Assembly: GCF_003344765.1 (NCBI RefSeq)
Contig: NZ_QPMH01000010.1
Coordinates: 1 to 64,000, forward strand
Source: Ferruginivarius sediminum
GTDB lineage: Bacteria; Pseudomonadota; Alphaproteobacteria; Kiloniellales; Rhodovibrionaceae
DNA: 64,000 nucleotides
Reading direction: 5' to 3'
This document shows positions 7,135-15,973 of the stretch, one piece after another; the stretch's first letter is position 1; the number at the start of each line of letters is the position of its first letter. The position numbers and the translations under genes were made by a program. The notes beneath the pieces are model-generated. The model had not been told where the DNA came from, did no database searches, and saw only the letters and a list, made by a program, of their open reading frames with translations.

Positions 7135-7443
7135 ATGCAACGCCTTTCAGCCATCGCCCTGATCCTGGCGCTCGGTCTGTCCGGCACCGCGATCGCCGCC
7201 GAGGGCGACGCCGACGGCACCGGCCAGGGCAAGGATACGGCCGCCAGCGGCGAATCCGGCGACATGTCCGTCCAGCAGCTCTGGCAGAACGCCAAGGAGG
7301 ACTGGAGCGACTTGCAGGACGCCACCGGCGAGGCCTGGGACAAGGCCAAAAAGGAGTTCGACGAATCCTGGTCGGCCCTGAAAAAGCGCCTGGGCGAGGC
7401 GCCGCCGAGCACTGCCAACGAGCGGCCCACCGAACAGGATTGA
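7135..7443 (+). CDS. Small exported protein of unknown function
   Basis: The 102-residue product has a typical signal peptide: MQRLS, hydrophobic IALILALGLSGTAIAA, then a predicted cleavage after AIA near residue 21. The mature part is highly charged and Gly/Asp-rich. It has one amphipathic helical segment (about residues 45-85) with tryptophans at regular intervals (WQNAKEDW, EAWDKAK, ESWSALKKRL). A strong AAGGAGG site lies just before the ATG. Probably periplasmic. It resembles small periplasmic helical proteins of alphaproteobacteria, but I know no function for it. It is independent of the divergent gph. Confidence 0.75.
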   Translation: MQRLSAIALILALGLSGTAIAAEGDADGTGQGKDTAASGESGDMSVQQLWQNAKEDWSDLQDATGEAWDKAKKEFDESWSALKKRLGEAPPSTANERPTEQD

Positions 7444-7589
7444 CGACCTGGCCGGATACTTTGACGCTGGTTTGAATCGCGGCCCGCAACATGGTGAAAC
7501 ACGCCGTGATTTGCGGCGTTGCCGGCTGCGTGCCAGACTGCGCCGCGATTCGTTCCGGTTGACAACATTCAGGCGCGGTCGATTCTCAG

Positions 7590-8966
7590 ATGACCACCAG
7601 AAAACTCGCTGTCGTCGTGCTCGCGGCTGGGCTCGGCACGCGCATGCGTTCCAGCATGCCGAAGGTTTTGCACGCCGTCGCGGGCAAGGCGATGGTGAAC
7701 CACGTGCTCGACGCCGTCGCCGAACTCTCTCCAGACAGGGTTGCCGTCGTCATCGGCCCCGGCATGACGCAGGTCGAGGCGGCGGCCGCGCCGCACACGA
7801 CGGTCGTGCAGGAAGAGCGGCTGGGCACCGGCCATGCCGTGATGGCCGCGCGGCCGGCGCTGGGCGACTTGGCGGACGATCCGGACGCTGACGTCCTTGT
7901 GGTCTGCGGGGACACGCCGTTGATCACGCCGGCGGCGCTTCATAGCCTTCGTGAGGCGCGCGACGAGCGGCACGGGCTGGCCGTCCTGGGCTTCCAGGCG
8001 GCTGAGCCCGGCAGCTACGGCCGCCTGATCCGTGACGACGGCGGCGACGTCGCCCGCATCGTCGAGGCCAAGGACGCCACGACGGAAGAGCTGGCGGTTG
8101 ATATCTGCAACGCCGGCATGCTGTGCGTCGGGGCGCCGCTGCTGTTCCGCCTGCTGGAGCGGGTCGGCAACGACAACGCCAAGGGCGAGTACTACCTGAC
8201 CGACGTCGTCGGCCTCGCCCGCACCGGCGGGGAGCACTGTGCGCTGCGGCTTGCGGCCGAGAGCGAGGTGCAGGGCATCAACACCCGCGCCGAACTGGCG
8301 CAAGCCGAGGCCGCCATGCAAACGCGGCTACGCACCCGGCACATGAGGAACGGCGTGACGCTGGTGGCACCAGAGACCGTGTTTTTCTGCCACGATACCG
8401 CCATCGCGCCCGACGTGATCGTCCACCCGCATGTCGTTTTCGGCCCCGGTGTCAGCGTCGGCGAGGGCGCCGAGATCAAATCGTTCTCGCACCTGGAGGG
8501 CGCGACGCTGTCCGCCGGCGCCGTCGTCGGGCCCTATGCCCGGCTGCGCCCCGGCGCGATGGTGGGAGAGGGCGCGCGCGTCGGCAATTTCGTGGAGATC
8601 AAGAATGCCTCTCTTGGGCGAGGCGCAAAGGCCAATCACCTGAGCTATCTTGGTGATACCGAGGTTGGCGAGGAGGCGAACATCGGGGCCGGCACCATCA
8701 CCTGCAACTACGACGGCTTCGGCAAGCACCGCACGACCATCGGGGCTGGCGCCTTCATCGGCTCCAACACGGCGCTGGTGGCGCCGGTGCGGATCGGCGC
8801 GGGCGCCATCGTCGGGGCCGGCAGTACGGTAACGCAGGACGTGCCCGACGACGCCATCGCTGTCGCGCGAGGACAGCAGAGCAACCGGGACGGCGCCGCC
8901 AAACGCTTCCGTGAAATGCGAAATGCGGAAAAGGCGGCGCGCAAGACGACATCGGCTAAGGGGTAG
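7590..8966 (+). CDS. glmU: Bifunctional GlcNAc-1-phosphate uridyltransferase / glucosamine-1-phosphate acetyltransferase
   Basis: It makes UDP-GlcNAc for peptidoglycan and lipopolysaccharide in two steps. The N-terminal nucleotidyltransferase begins VVLAAGLGTRMRS with the catalytic lysine in MPKVLH; GTGHAV, CGDTPL and the NAKGEYYLTD metal-site region follow. From about residue 250 the protein is a left-handed beta-helix built of hexapeptide repeats, with the acetyl-acceptor segment NFVEIKN and the TITCNYDG motif. The 458-residue length is normal. Seven bases separate it from glmS, so the two form an operon that supplies the whole glucosamine branch. Confidence 0.97.
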   Translation: MTTRKLAVVVLAAGLGTRMRSSMPKVLHAVAGKAMVNHVLDAVAELSPDRVAVVIGPGMTQVEAAAAPHTTVVQEERLGTGHAVMAARPALGDLADDPDADVLVVCGDTPLITPAALHSLREARDERHGLAVLGFQAAEPGSYGRLIRDDGGDVARIVEAKDATTEELAVDICNAGMLCVGAPLLFRLLERVGNDNAKGEYYLTDVVGLARTGGEHCALRLAAESEVQGINTRAELAQAEAAMQTRLRTRHMRNGVTLVAPETVFFCHDTAIAPDVIVHPHVVFGPGVSVGEGAEIKSFSHLEGATLSAGAVVGPYARLRPGAMVGEGARVGNFVEIKNASLGRGAKANHLSYLGDTEVGEEANIGAGTITCNYDGFGKHRTTIGAGAFIGSNTALVAPVRIGAGAIVGAGSTVTQDVPDDAIAVARGQQSNRDGAAKRFREMRNAEKAARKTTSAKG

Positions 8967-8972
8967 ACGGGG

Positions 8973-10796
8973 ATGTGCGGAATCATCGGGATCATCGGCG
9001 ACAAGCCGGTCGCGCCGCTGCTGCTGGACGGGCTGCATCGCCTGGAGTACCGCGGCTACGATTCCGCCGGCATCGCGACGCTGGTGAACGGCCGGATCGA
9101 GCGGCGCCGGGCGGAGGGCAAGCTGGCCAACCTGCGCGAGCGGGTGGAGCGCGAGCCCATCGACGGCACGCTGGGCATCGGCCACACGCGCTGGGCGACG
9201 CACGGGCGTCCCACCGTATCCAACGCGCATCCCCACGCGAACGACCGCGTCGCCGTCGTCCACAACGGCATCATCGAGAACTTCCGCGACCTGCGCGGCG
9301 AGTTGGAGGCCAAGGGCTACGCCTTCGAGACCGAGACCGACACCGAGGTCGTGGTCCATCTCATCACCGATGAACTGCAACAGCAGAAATCCCCGTCCGA
9401 GGCCGTGTCCGGCGCCCTGAAGCGGCTGGAGGGGGCCTTCGCACTGGCCATCGTGTTCGCCGGCCGGCACGACATCATGATCGGCGCACGGCGGGGCAGC
9501 CCGCTGGCGGTCGGCTATGGCGACGGCGAGATGTACCTGGGCTCCGACGCGCTGGCGCTTGCCCCGCTCACCAACCGCATCTGCTATCTGGAGGAAGGCG
9601 ACTGGGTTGAGCTGACGCCCGGCGGCGCGCAAGTTCACGACGAGACGGGTGCGGCCGTCGACCGCCCGGTGAAGCAGACCGCGCTCTCCGGCGCCATGAT
9701 CGGCAAGGGCGAGTACCGCCACTTCATGCTGAAGGAGATCTTCGAGCAGCCGGCGGTCATCGGCGACACGCTGCACGCCTTCCTGAACCCGCTGGGCCGC
9801 AAGGTCACGCTGCCGGAGCTGTCGTTTGACCTGGGCAATCTGCCGCGCGTCACTATCACCGCCTGCGGCACCGCGTTCTACGCCGGCATGGTCGCCAAGT
9901 ACTGGCTGGAGCAGGTGGCGCGGCAGCCGGTGGAACTGGATATCGCCTCCGAACTGCGCTACCGCGAGCCGCCGCTGCCCGAGGGCGGCCTGTCGCTGTT
10001 CATCTCGCAGTCGGGCGAGACCGCCGACACTCTTGGCGCGTTGCAGTACGCCCGCGATCACGGCCAGCGCACGCTCTCGGTCGTCAACGCGGCGGAGAGC
10101 AGCATCGCCCGCGATTCCGACGGCGTGCTGCAAACGCTGGCCGGGCCGGAGATCGGCGTGGCGTCCACCAAGGCGTTCACGACCCAGCTTACGGTGCTGG
10201 CCTGCCTTGCCATCGGCATCGGCCGGGCACGCGGCACCATCGATCCGGCGCGCGAGGCGGCGCTGACCGAGGCGTTGATCGAGGTGCCCTCGCGCGCTTC
10301 GGAGGTGCTGAACCACGACGGCAAGATGCGCGAGATCGCGAACTGGGTCGCCGAGGCGCGCGACGTGCTCTACCTGGGCCGGGGCAATATGTATCCGCTG
10401 GCGCTGGAAGGCGCGCTGAAGCTGAAGGAGATCAGCTATATCCACGCCGAGGGCTATGCCGCCGGCGAGATGAAGCACGGTCCCATCGCGCTCATCGACG
10501 AGAACGTCCCGGTGGTGGTCTGCGCGCCCTCCGGCCCGCTGTTCGACAAGATCGCCTCCAACGTGCAGGAGACGAACGCCCGTGGCGGCCGCGTGATCCT
10601 GTTCTCCGACAAGGCCGGGCTGGAGCGGCTGGGCGACGAGGCGGCCTATACCGTCGAACTGCCGGAGGTCGATCCCTTCGTCGCGCCGATCCTCTATGCG
10701 ATCCCGGTGCAGCTTCTGGCCTACCACACGGCCGTCATCAAGGGCACCGACGTGGATCAGCCGCGCAACCTCGCGAAGTCGGTGACGGTGGAGTAG
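8973..10796 (+). CDS. glmS: Glutamine-fructose-6-phosphate aminotransferase (isomerizing)
   Basis: It makes glucosamine-6-phosphate from fructose-6-phosphate and glutamine. The N-terminus MCGIIGIIGD exposes the catalytic Cys after Met removal. The class II amidotransferase domain follows (YRGYDSAGIA, GHTRWATHG, HNGIIENF). Two SIS domains occupy the rest (ITACGTAFYAG, SQSGETADTLGAL, LGRGNMYPLALEGALKLKE), and the C-terminus is the expected DQPRNLAKSVTVE. Length 607 is standard. It is directly behind glmU, without room for a glmS ribozyme. Confidence 0.98.
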   Translation: MCGIIGIIGDKPVAPLLLDGLHRLEYRGYDSAGIATLVNGRIERRRAEGKLANLRERVEREPIDGTLGIGHTRWATHGRPTVSNAHPHANDRVAVVHNGIIENFRDLRGELEAKGYAFETETDTEVVVHLITDELQQQKSPSEAVSGALKRLEGAFALAIVFAGRHDIMIGARRGSPLAVGYGDGEMYLGSDALALAPLTNRICYLEEGDWVELTPGGAQVHDETGAAVDRPVKQTALSGAMIGKGEYRHFMLKEIFEQPAVIGDTLHAFLNPLGRKVTLPELSFDLGNLPRVTITACGTAFYAGMVAKYWLEQVARQPVELDIASELRYREPPLPEGGLSLFISQSGETADTLGALQYARDHGQRTLSVVNAAESSIARDSDGVLQTLAGPEIGVASTKAFTTQLTVLACLAIGIGRARGTIDPAREAALTEALIEVPSRASEVLNHDGKMREIANWVAEARDVLYLGRGNMYPLALEGALKLKEISYIHAEGYAAGEMKHGPIALIDENVPVVVCAPSGPLFDKIASNVQETNARGGRVILFSDKAGLERLGDEAAYTVELPEVDPFVAPILYAIPVQLLAYHTAVIKGTDVDQPRNLAKSVTVE

Positions 10797-10918
10797 GGCT
10801 CGCGTCCCTCAGGTCGAGGGTGAGGGCGACCAGCGGCCTTTTCGCGCCCGCCCTCGGCCCGTTATACTGGCTTCGAACCGAGATACCGGATTTCTATCAG
10901 CAAAGCAGGAGGGCAACG

Positions 10919-12406
10919 ATGAGCCCGGATGCGACCGTGGCGGAGAAAGCCGCGCCGAAGCTTCAGGACGCGAAGCTGTTCCGCCAGCAGGCTTACGTGA
11001 ACGGGAAGTGGCGCGACGCCGCTTCCGGCGAGACGATCCAGGTGACGAACCCGGCCAGCGGCGAGGTCATCGGCACGATTCCCAGCATGGGCGCGGCCGA
11101 GACGCGCGAGGCCATCGAGGCGGCGGACCGCGCCTGGCCGGCGTGGCGCGCCAAGACCGCGAAGGAGCGGGCGAACATCCTGCGCACCTGGTTCAACCTG
11201 ATCATGCAGGCGCAGGAGGACCTGGCGGCCCTGATGACGACGGAGCAGGGCAAGCCGCTGGCCGAGAGCCGGGGCGAGGTGGCCTATGGCGCTTCCTTCG
11301 TGGAGTGGTTCGCCGAGGAGGCGAAGCGCGTCTACGGCGACATCATCCCGCCGCACCAGGGCGACAAGCGGCTTGTCGTGGTGAAGCAGCCGATCGGCGT
11401 CACCGCGTCGATCACGCCGTGGAACTTCCCCATCGCGATGATCACCCGCAAGTGCGCGCCGGCGCTGGCGGCGGGCTGCCCGGTGGTGATCAAGCCGGCG
11501 GCGGAGACACCGTTCTGCGCCCTGGCGCTGGCCGAGTTGGCGGAGCGCGCCGGCGTGCCGGCCGGCATCCTCAACGTCGTCACCGGCCCGGCGAAGGAGA
11601 TCGGCGGCGAGCTGACCAGTAACCCGACGGTGCGCAAGCTGTCGTTCACCGGCTCTACCGAGGTCGGCAAGCTGCTGATGGAGCAGTGCGCGGGCACGGT
11701 GAAGAAGCTGAGCCTGGAGCTGGGCGGTAACGCGCCCTTCATCGTGTTCGACGATGCCGACCTCGACGCGGCGGTCGAGGGCGCGATGATGTGCAAGTTC
11801 CGCAACACCGGCCAGACCTGCGTCTGCGCCAACCGCATCTTCGTGCACGACGCGGTCTATGACGCCTTCGCCGAGAAGCTGACGGCGAAGGTGAAGGAAC
11901 TCAAGGTCGGCTCCGGCTTCGAGGAGGGCGTGGGCCAGGGGCCGCTGATCGGGCCCGAGGCGCTGGCCAAGGTGGAGGAGCACGTCGCCGACGCCACCGC
12001 CAAGGGCGCGAAGGTCGCCGTCGGCGGCAAGCGCCACGAACTGGGCGGCACCTTCTACGAGCCCACCGTGCTGACCGGCGTGACGCCGCAGATGAAGGTG
12101 ACCGACGAGGAGACCTTCGGCCCGGTCGCCCCGCTGTTCCGCTTCAAGAGCGAAGAAGAGGCGATCGAACTCGCCAACGCCACGCAATACGGCCTGGCCG
12201 CCTACTTCTACGCCCGCGACCTGGGCCGCGTCTGGCGCGTCGGCGAGGCGCTGGAATATGGCATCGTCGGCATCAACACCGGCATCATCTCCAACGAGGT
12301 CGCCCCCTTCGGCGGCATCAAGGAAAGCGGCATCGGCCGCGAGGGCTCCAAGTACGGCATCGAGGAGTTCCTGGAAATCAAGTACATGTGCATGGGTGGG
12401 TTGTAG
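10919..12406 (+). CDS. gabD: NAD(P)-dependent succinate-semialdehyde dehydrogenase
   Basis: It oxidises succinate semialdehyde to succinate in the GABA shunt. The ALDH superfamily signatures are present: the SITPWNFPIAMITRK cofactor region, LELGGNAPF with catalytic E267, and GQTCVCANR with catalytic C301. The N-terminal part LFRQQAYVNGKW and the phrase GPLIGPEAL resemble GabD more than other aldehyde dehydrogenases. The start at 10919 follows AGGAGGG; an upstream in-frame start at 10820 would add 33 residues unlike the family. A glutarate-semialdehyde substrate is an alternative. The gene stands alone, ending before a hairpin. Confidence 0.9.
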   Translation: MSPDATVAEKAAPKLQDAKLFRQQAYVNGKWRDAASGETIQVTNPASGEVIGTIPSMGAAETREAIEAADRAWPAWRAKTAKERANILRTWFNLIMQAQEDLAALMTTEQGKPLAESRGEVAYGASFVEWFAEEAKRVYGDIIPPHQGDKRLVVVKQPIGVTASITPWNFPIAMITRKCAPALAAGCPVVIKPAAETPFCALALAELAERAGVPAGILNVVTGPAKEIGGELTSNPTVRKLSFTGSTEVGKLLMEQCAGTVKKLSLELGGNAPFIVFDDADLDAAVEGAMMCKFRNTGQTCVCANRIFVHDAVYDAFAEKLTAKVKELKVGSGFEEGVGQGPLIGPEALAKVEEHVADATAKGAKVAVGGKRHELGGTFYEPTVLTGVTPQMKVTDEETFGPVAPLFRFKSEEEAIELANATQYGLAAYFYARDLGRVWRVGEALEYGIVGINTGIISNEVAPFGGIKESGIGREGSKYGIEEFLEIKYMCMGGL

Positions 12407-12423
12407 GAACCCTCGGATCGTTT

Positions 12424-12476
12424 CCCACCGGCTGGCGTGAGGGGGATGCCAGTCGGTGGGGGAATCTAGATTTTTT
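12424..12476 (+). terminator. Probable terminator after gabD
   Basis: A 13-bp stem with one G-T pair (CCCACCGGCTGGC / GCCAGTCGGTGGG, 12424-12436 and 12448-12460) is followed ten bases later by a run of six T. The gap before the T-run is longer than ideal. Confidence 0.5.
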
Positions 12477-12579
12477 GGATTACTGGTTGCCAGAATGAAA
12501 ATATAGCCTTGCCAAATGAAACTTCAATTCATAATAATTAAAAAATTTATCTTGAAAATAGAGCAAATGGGGGCATGAT

Positions 12580-13419
12580 ATGGCGATATTCGAAGGGTAT
12601 AAGAAAGAAATAGAACAAAAAATAGCAGATATATCTGGGAAATTTTATGTATATTTGCTTTGTAAGCCGAATGGTACGTGCTTTTATGTTGGAAAGGGAA
12701 TTCATCGGCGAATTTTTGATCATGAAATGGAGGCTCGTCAACATCATTCAGTTGGCGAAACAAACCCAATTAAAAACAATATTATTAGGAAAATGGATAA
12801 TATAGGGCAGCACATACTGTATCGTGTAGATAGTGTTTATAGTCGTGAAAATGAGAAGGCGTGCTTGGATCGTGAAGCGCAACTGATTCGAAAATTAAAG
12901 CGGCTTCACGAGGGAGGGACGCTCAGCAATTTGGCGCCTGGCGGTGGAAATTCCTCTGGGCTCGCTCCACATTCCATTAAGGCACACGCTGCCACATTAT
13001 CGGGAGAGCCAGACAATAACCCAGAGCGCGCTACGTTGAACCGATATTTACAAGGTATCGGGCCAGTAAAAAGCGTACCAGTAAAGCCTGCGTCTCAAAT
13101 CTCTTGGATTCGTCCGACTAGACCACACACGCAACCAAGGCGGCCAACAAAGCGGTGCGCGTTTGCCTTGCTGGCGAGTGCTTGCGCCCATGGTCTGCGG
13201 ATCGAACCGATGGTCGAGATTCCGCGATCATTTTCCTATGAAAATGTAGAGGGTGTAATCGAGAATGGAGTAGCACGGGATATCATCAAAGCAGGAATGG
13301 CCGAATTGATGGAAGCGACTGAACCTAAAAATGAAAAGTTCATAATAAACGAAAATCAATGTAATATAATAAAAAAAATAATTGGTGATGTGGAATTAAT
13401 AAAACGTGGTTTAATTTGA
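12580..13419 (+). CDS. GIY-YIG nuclease-domain protein, 279 aa
   Basis: The N-terminal domain carries the GIY-YIG pattern: FYVYLL at residues 22-27 and FYVGKG at 35-40, then GIHRRIFDH with the candidate catalytic Arg, and a later REAQLIRKL glutamate-containing helix. This variant resembles the LEM-3-like branch. The remaining 160 residues are not recognisable. They include a Pro/Arg-rich stretch (about 165-190) and an AT-rich C-terminus. The coding sequence and the 100 bases after it are strikingly AT-rich compared with the genome around them, which points to horizontal transfer. The middle (13,130-13,200) returns to high GC, so the gene may be a mosaic. No partner methylase is visible. Function could be a homing-type or defence nuclease. 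Confidence 0.75.
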   Translation: MAIFEGYKKEIEQKIADISGKFYVYLLCKPNGTCFYVGKGIHRRIFDHEMEARQHHSVGETNPIKNNIIRKMDNIGQHILYRVDSVYSRENEKACLDREAQLIRKLKRLHEGGTLSNLAPGGGNSSGLAPHSIKAHAATLSGEPDNNPERATLNRYLQGIGPVKSVPVKPASQISWIRPTRPHTQPRRPTKRCAFALLASACAHGLRIEPMVEIPRSFSYENVEGVIENGVARDIIKAGMAELMEATEPKNEKFIINENQCNIIKKIIGDVELIKRGLI

Positions 13420-13692
13420 TATTGTCTATATTTTTTATGTAACATTATATAAGCATTTGAAACGTAACAAGTATAACAATATATATTTGCAATATATATT
13501 AATATTTTCTGTTTTAGATGGACAGTGCTGCCGTAGCGGGCTGTTTGTACAGTGATAGTTATCGCGTAACAAGTCCGCCTCGTGAGTGGAGGCGGGTGGG
13601 GTCTGGTCTAGGCGACTCCTTGCGTCTTGTTTTGGATTACCTTCGAAAAACGCCTTGTTGTGTGTGCGGTGCTTCTTGCCAAGTGAAAACCA
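13420..13692. other. AT-rich spacer after the GIY-YIG gene
   Basis: The first 98 bases are mostly A and T, with overlapping ATATAT repeats around a small palindrome at 13480-13500. From about 13,520 the composition is again GC-rich. A short open frame at 13518-13733 has no motif and is not accepted as a gene. The sharp change of composition near 13,520 may mark the edge of the inserted DNA. Confidence 0.45.
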
Positions 13693-13938
13693 TCACATCA
13701 TACCCCTCGGCTTCACCCCACCATCATCTGTAAACGCCAGTCCCGCCGCCTCGAACGCCGTCCGTATCGCCAGCAGCGTGCTGTACTGGCACTGCCGTGC
13801 CTCGCGTTCGAAATCGACGACGGTGCGGCGGCCGACGTGGGCGCGGTTGGCCAGTTCGTCCCTGGACCAGTCGAGCATGCCTCGGGCGGCACGGCACTGT
13901 GCGGGCGAAATAGGCACGAAACGACCCGTTAGTGTCAT
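13693..13938 (-). CDS. XRE-family helix-turn-helix regulator, 81 aa
   Basis: The product is essentially one Cro/C1-type helix-turn-helix domain: SPAQCRAARGMLDWSRDELA, then [16 protein letters not shown] with the recognition helix, then LLAIRTAFEAAGLAF and DDGGVKPRG. Small regulators of exactly this form are common in alphaproteobacteria. The start at 13938 is chosen over longer in-phase frames because the homology begins there. No operator or target gene can be named. It is divergent from the Tat-type protein at 14066 and could regulate it or the acquired gene beside it. Confidence 0.8.
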   Translation of the reverse strand: MTLTGRFVPISPAQCRAARGMLDWSRDELANRAHVGRRTVVDFEREARQCQYSTLLAIRTAFEAAGLAFTDDGGVKPRGMM

Positions 13939-14065
13939 TGTATGTATTGACTCGCAGTGTTCCAAAGGGTACGAAGCGTGTGCATTTAGCCACTCACCGG
14001 GGCGCGGGACAAGTGTGCGCCAACGGGGGAGGCGTGTCTTCTGTCCAGCGCAGCGGGAACAGGGT

Positions 14066-14524
14066 ATGGGCGAAGCGAACGGTGGCGGGTCGGCGGGTTG
14101 CGCGCGCCGTTCCCTGCTGGCTGGCATTGGCGGCGCGGTGGCCGGTGGGGTTTTCTCGAAAACCGCGTCCGCGGCCGGGCCGGGGGCCGAGGCGTGGAAC
14201 GATGTCCGGCTGTACGAGTTGATGAAGGACGCGCGCGCGATCCGGCTGCAACTACTCGACATTCCGACGCCGGAGACCGTCCGCGCCACCGGCATGAAGG
14301 GCGGCGAGCGCATCATCGAGAGGCGGTATGCGCTGATCCGCCTGCTCATGTGGCGCAATGCAGAGATTGCGGCGACCTCGGCCGACAGCGTCGCCGGGGT
14401 GCTGAGCAAGCTGCGCAGCCGCTACAGCGACGACACGCTGCGCCACGGCGAGCGCGTGGTGCTTGAAGGCGCGTTGCTGCACTCCATCACGCGCGACCTC
14501 TGGGCGCTGGCTCACCGATCGTAG
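14066..14524 (+). CDS. Exported protein with a twin-arginine-type signal, unknown function
   Basis: The 152-residue protein starts with a short polar segment followed by ARRSLLAGIGGAVAGGVFS and a TASAAG cleavage-like site, which fits a Tat signal peptide though the motif is imperfect. The mature domain (about 110 residues) is helical and Arg/Leu-rich. It contains RLQLLDIPTPETV, YALIRLLMWRNAEIAATSADS and HSITRDLWALAHR. I recognise no family. The ATG at 14066 lies behind a weak GGGAAC site; the open frame continues far upstream without coding character. A strong hairpin follows the gene. Confidence 0.6.
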   Translation: MGEANGGGSAGCARRSLLAGIGGAVAGGVFSKTASAAGPGAEAWNDVRLYELMKDARAIRLQLLDIPTPETVRATGMKGGERIIERRYALIRLLMWRNAEIAATSADSVAGVLSKLRSRYSDDTLRHGERVVLEGALLHSITRDLWALAHRS

Positions 14525-14590
14525 ACTTGCGGGGGCGTCGCGTGCGGCGTTCGGGGCGAACGTCCGATGTCTGTCGGGCGGGAATCCGCC

Positions 14591-14613
14591 GGGAGCCGCG
14601 GTGCGCGGCTCCC
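14591..14613 (+). terminator. Perfect 10-bp hairpin between convergent genes
   Basis: GGGAGCCGCG-GTG-CGCGGCTCCC, followed on the plus strand about nine bases later by TTTTA. It lies between the Tat-type gene and the convergent exported protein, so it may end transcription from both sides. Confidence 0.6.
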
Positions 14614-14665
14614 GATTCGAGTTTTAGGCTCCCAACACGCCAAGACTGTTGCCGGTATCGCTTTG

Positions 14666-15973
14666 TCAGTCCTTGTGCGTCTGGAAGTTTCCGTGCGTAA
14701 GTACGGTTTCCGGCAGATCGAGCACGATGTTGCCGTCGCCATCCCTGATCACGATACGCGCCGTGTCGGCGGTGCCCGGTTCCCCCGCATCGACGAGGAT
14801 GAAGCGGACGGTGGCATTCTCGTCCCTTTCCCCATTGATCCGAAGCCTGCCGGTGCCCTCGGCCTGGAAGGTGTCAAACGGCGACGACATCGGCGGCTGC
14901 TGGATGATATCCGGGTCCTCCGTACAGTTCGCGACCGTCAACGCCTCCAAATGGAACGCGGCGCCGGGCCAGTTGATCTGGAAGTTGTTCGGGTTGCGCA
15001 GATCGCAGTGCAATTGCAGCCCCTTGGTTATCCGAAGGCCGTCAACCGTGATGTTGCTGCCGCCGCCGGTGATGCGGCCGTCGAGGCCCGGAGGCTCTTC
15101 GCCGCGAACGGCAACGCCGGCGGTATTCCAGATAAATGACGCGGGCAAGGCCCCAGTCGATTCCCGGTCTTCCGAGAAGGCCTGCACGGTTATCATGGTC
15201 GCGCCCGCGGGCACCGCAACCGAGATCACCACGGTATCGTGCTCGCTACCGTCATTGCTGCCCAACAGATTCACCAACTCCGTCGTGACGCCACCCGGCG
15301 ATACCGTGATGTCGACGGCGCTTGGCCGGAAACGGTCGTCTGCCACACTGCCGAAGAACATGACGAGGTCCGCTACACGGTCGAAGGCGCTCGCATCGAA
15401 GGTGAATGTTTGGGGAACCGTGGTATCAAGCGGCGGCGAGAAGTTGACGAAGGCGAGATCAGCGCCATCCCGAACTTCGATTCCCGCTTCCGGTGACGAG
15501 CCGTCGTCGAATATCACCAGCACGCCGGCCCCGTTATTGATGGAATCGCAGGCCGCGAGGTCGCTGATGCTGAGACTGTTCATGCCGTCGATGACGGCGT
15601 TCAGGCCTGTGATGTCCGCTCGGTACGCGGAACCCTGGATATTACTGAAAAACGTCGTTGGCCCGCCGATCAGCGTTCCCGTCACGGCGGTGCCATTCAC
15701 CGAAAGCATGTCGTCAGGGGCGGACCCCTCGCTCGACATGCAACTCCAGTAAAGTATGGCCTGTTCGACCGAGGCGCCCACCGGCACGTCGATGTTGATC
15801 GTTCCCGGCCCATCTCTCAGACCGACTCCCGCGCCGGTCACTCCGGTTCCGGATGCGATAGGAATAGATGGCGGCCCTAGCGTTTCCGTGCCGTCAGCCC
15901 AGGCAGTTCCTGCGCCGAACAGGATTCCGATAGTGGCAAATGTCGCCGGGATTAGGTGCTGTTTCATTGCCAT
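14666..15973 (-). CDS. Large exported protein with a DUF3344-like N-terminal domain
   Basis: The 435-residue product has a signal peptide (MAMKQHLIPATFATIGILFGAG, cleavage near AWA-DG). The N-terminal half (VEQAILYWSC, YRADITGLNAVI, GVLVIFDD) resembles DUF3344-type beta-rich surface proteins. The last 130 residues form a second domain (GLRITKGLQLHCDL, NFQINWPG, FHLEALTVANCTEDP, ILVDAGEPGTADTARIVI, GNFQTHKD) of a kind that recurs in secreted bacterial beta proteins. Conserved Cys pairs could form disulphides. No membrane anchor or sorting motif is visible. It is preceded by a long AT-rich upstream region that probably holds its promoter. It may be a surface or matrix protein; function unknown. 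Confidence 0.7.
   Translation of the reverse strand: MAMKQHLIPATFATIGILFGAGTAWADGTETLGPPSIPIASGTGVTGAGVGLRDGPGTINIDVPVGASVEQAILYWSCMSSEGSAPDDMLSVNGTAVTGTLIGGPTTFFSNIQGSAYRADITGLNAVIDGMNSLSISDLAACDSINNGAGVLVIFDDGSSPEAGIEVRDGADLAFVNFSPPLDTTVPQTFTFDASAFDRVADLVMFFGSVADDRFRPSAVDITVSPGGVTTELVNLLGSNDGSEHDTVVISVAVPAGATMITVQAFSEDRESTGALPASFIWNTAGVAVRGEEPPGLDGRITGGGSNITVDGLRITKGLQLHCDLRNPNNFQINWPGAAFHLEALTVANCTEDPDIIQQPPMSSPFDTFQAEGTGRLRINGERDENATVRFILVDAGEPGTADTARIVIRDGDGNIVLDLPETVLTHGNFQTHKD

Noticed and set aside
7559..7590. Promoter TTGACA-N16-GATTCT upstream of glmU
   Set aside because: The -10 would lie immediately before the start codon, so the transcript would start inside the gene.
8967..8972. 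glmS ribozyme or riboswitch upstream of glmS
   Set aside because: Only six bases separate glmU and glmS, and the ribozyme is known from Gram-positive bacteria.
8328..10727. 799-codon antisense frame opposite glmU and glmS
   Set aside because: Same mirror-frame effect; no ribosome site, no recognisable domain, and it overlaps two certain genes.
13518..13733. Possible small gene of 71 codons
   Set aside because: No Shine-Dalgarno site or motif, and its 3' end overlaps the XRE regulator on the other strand.
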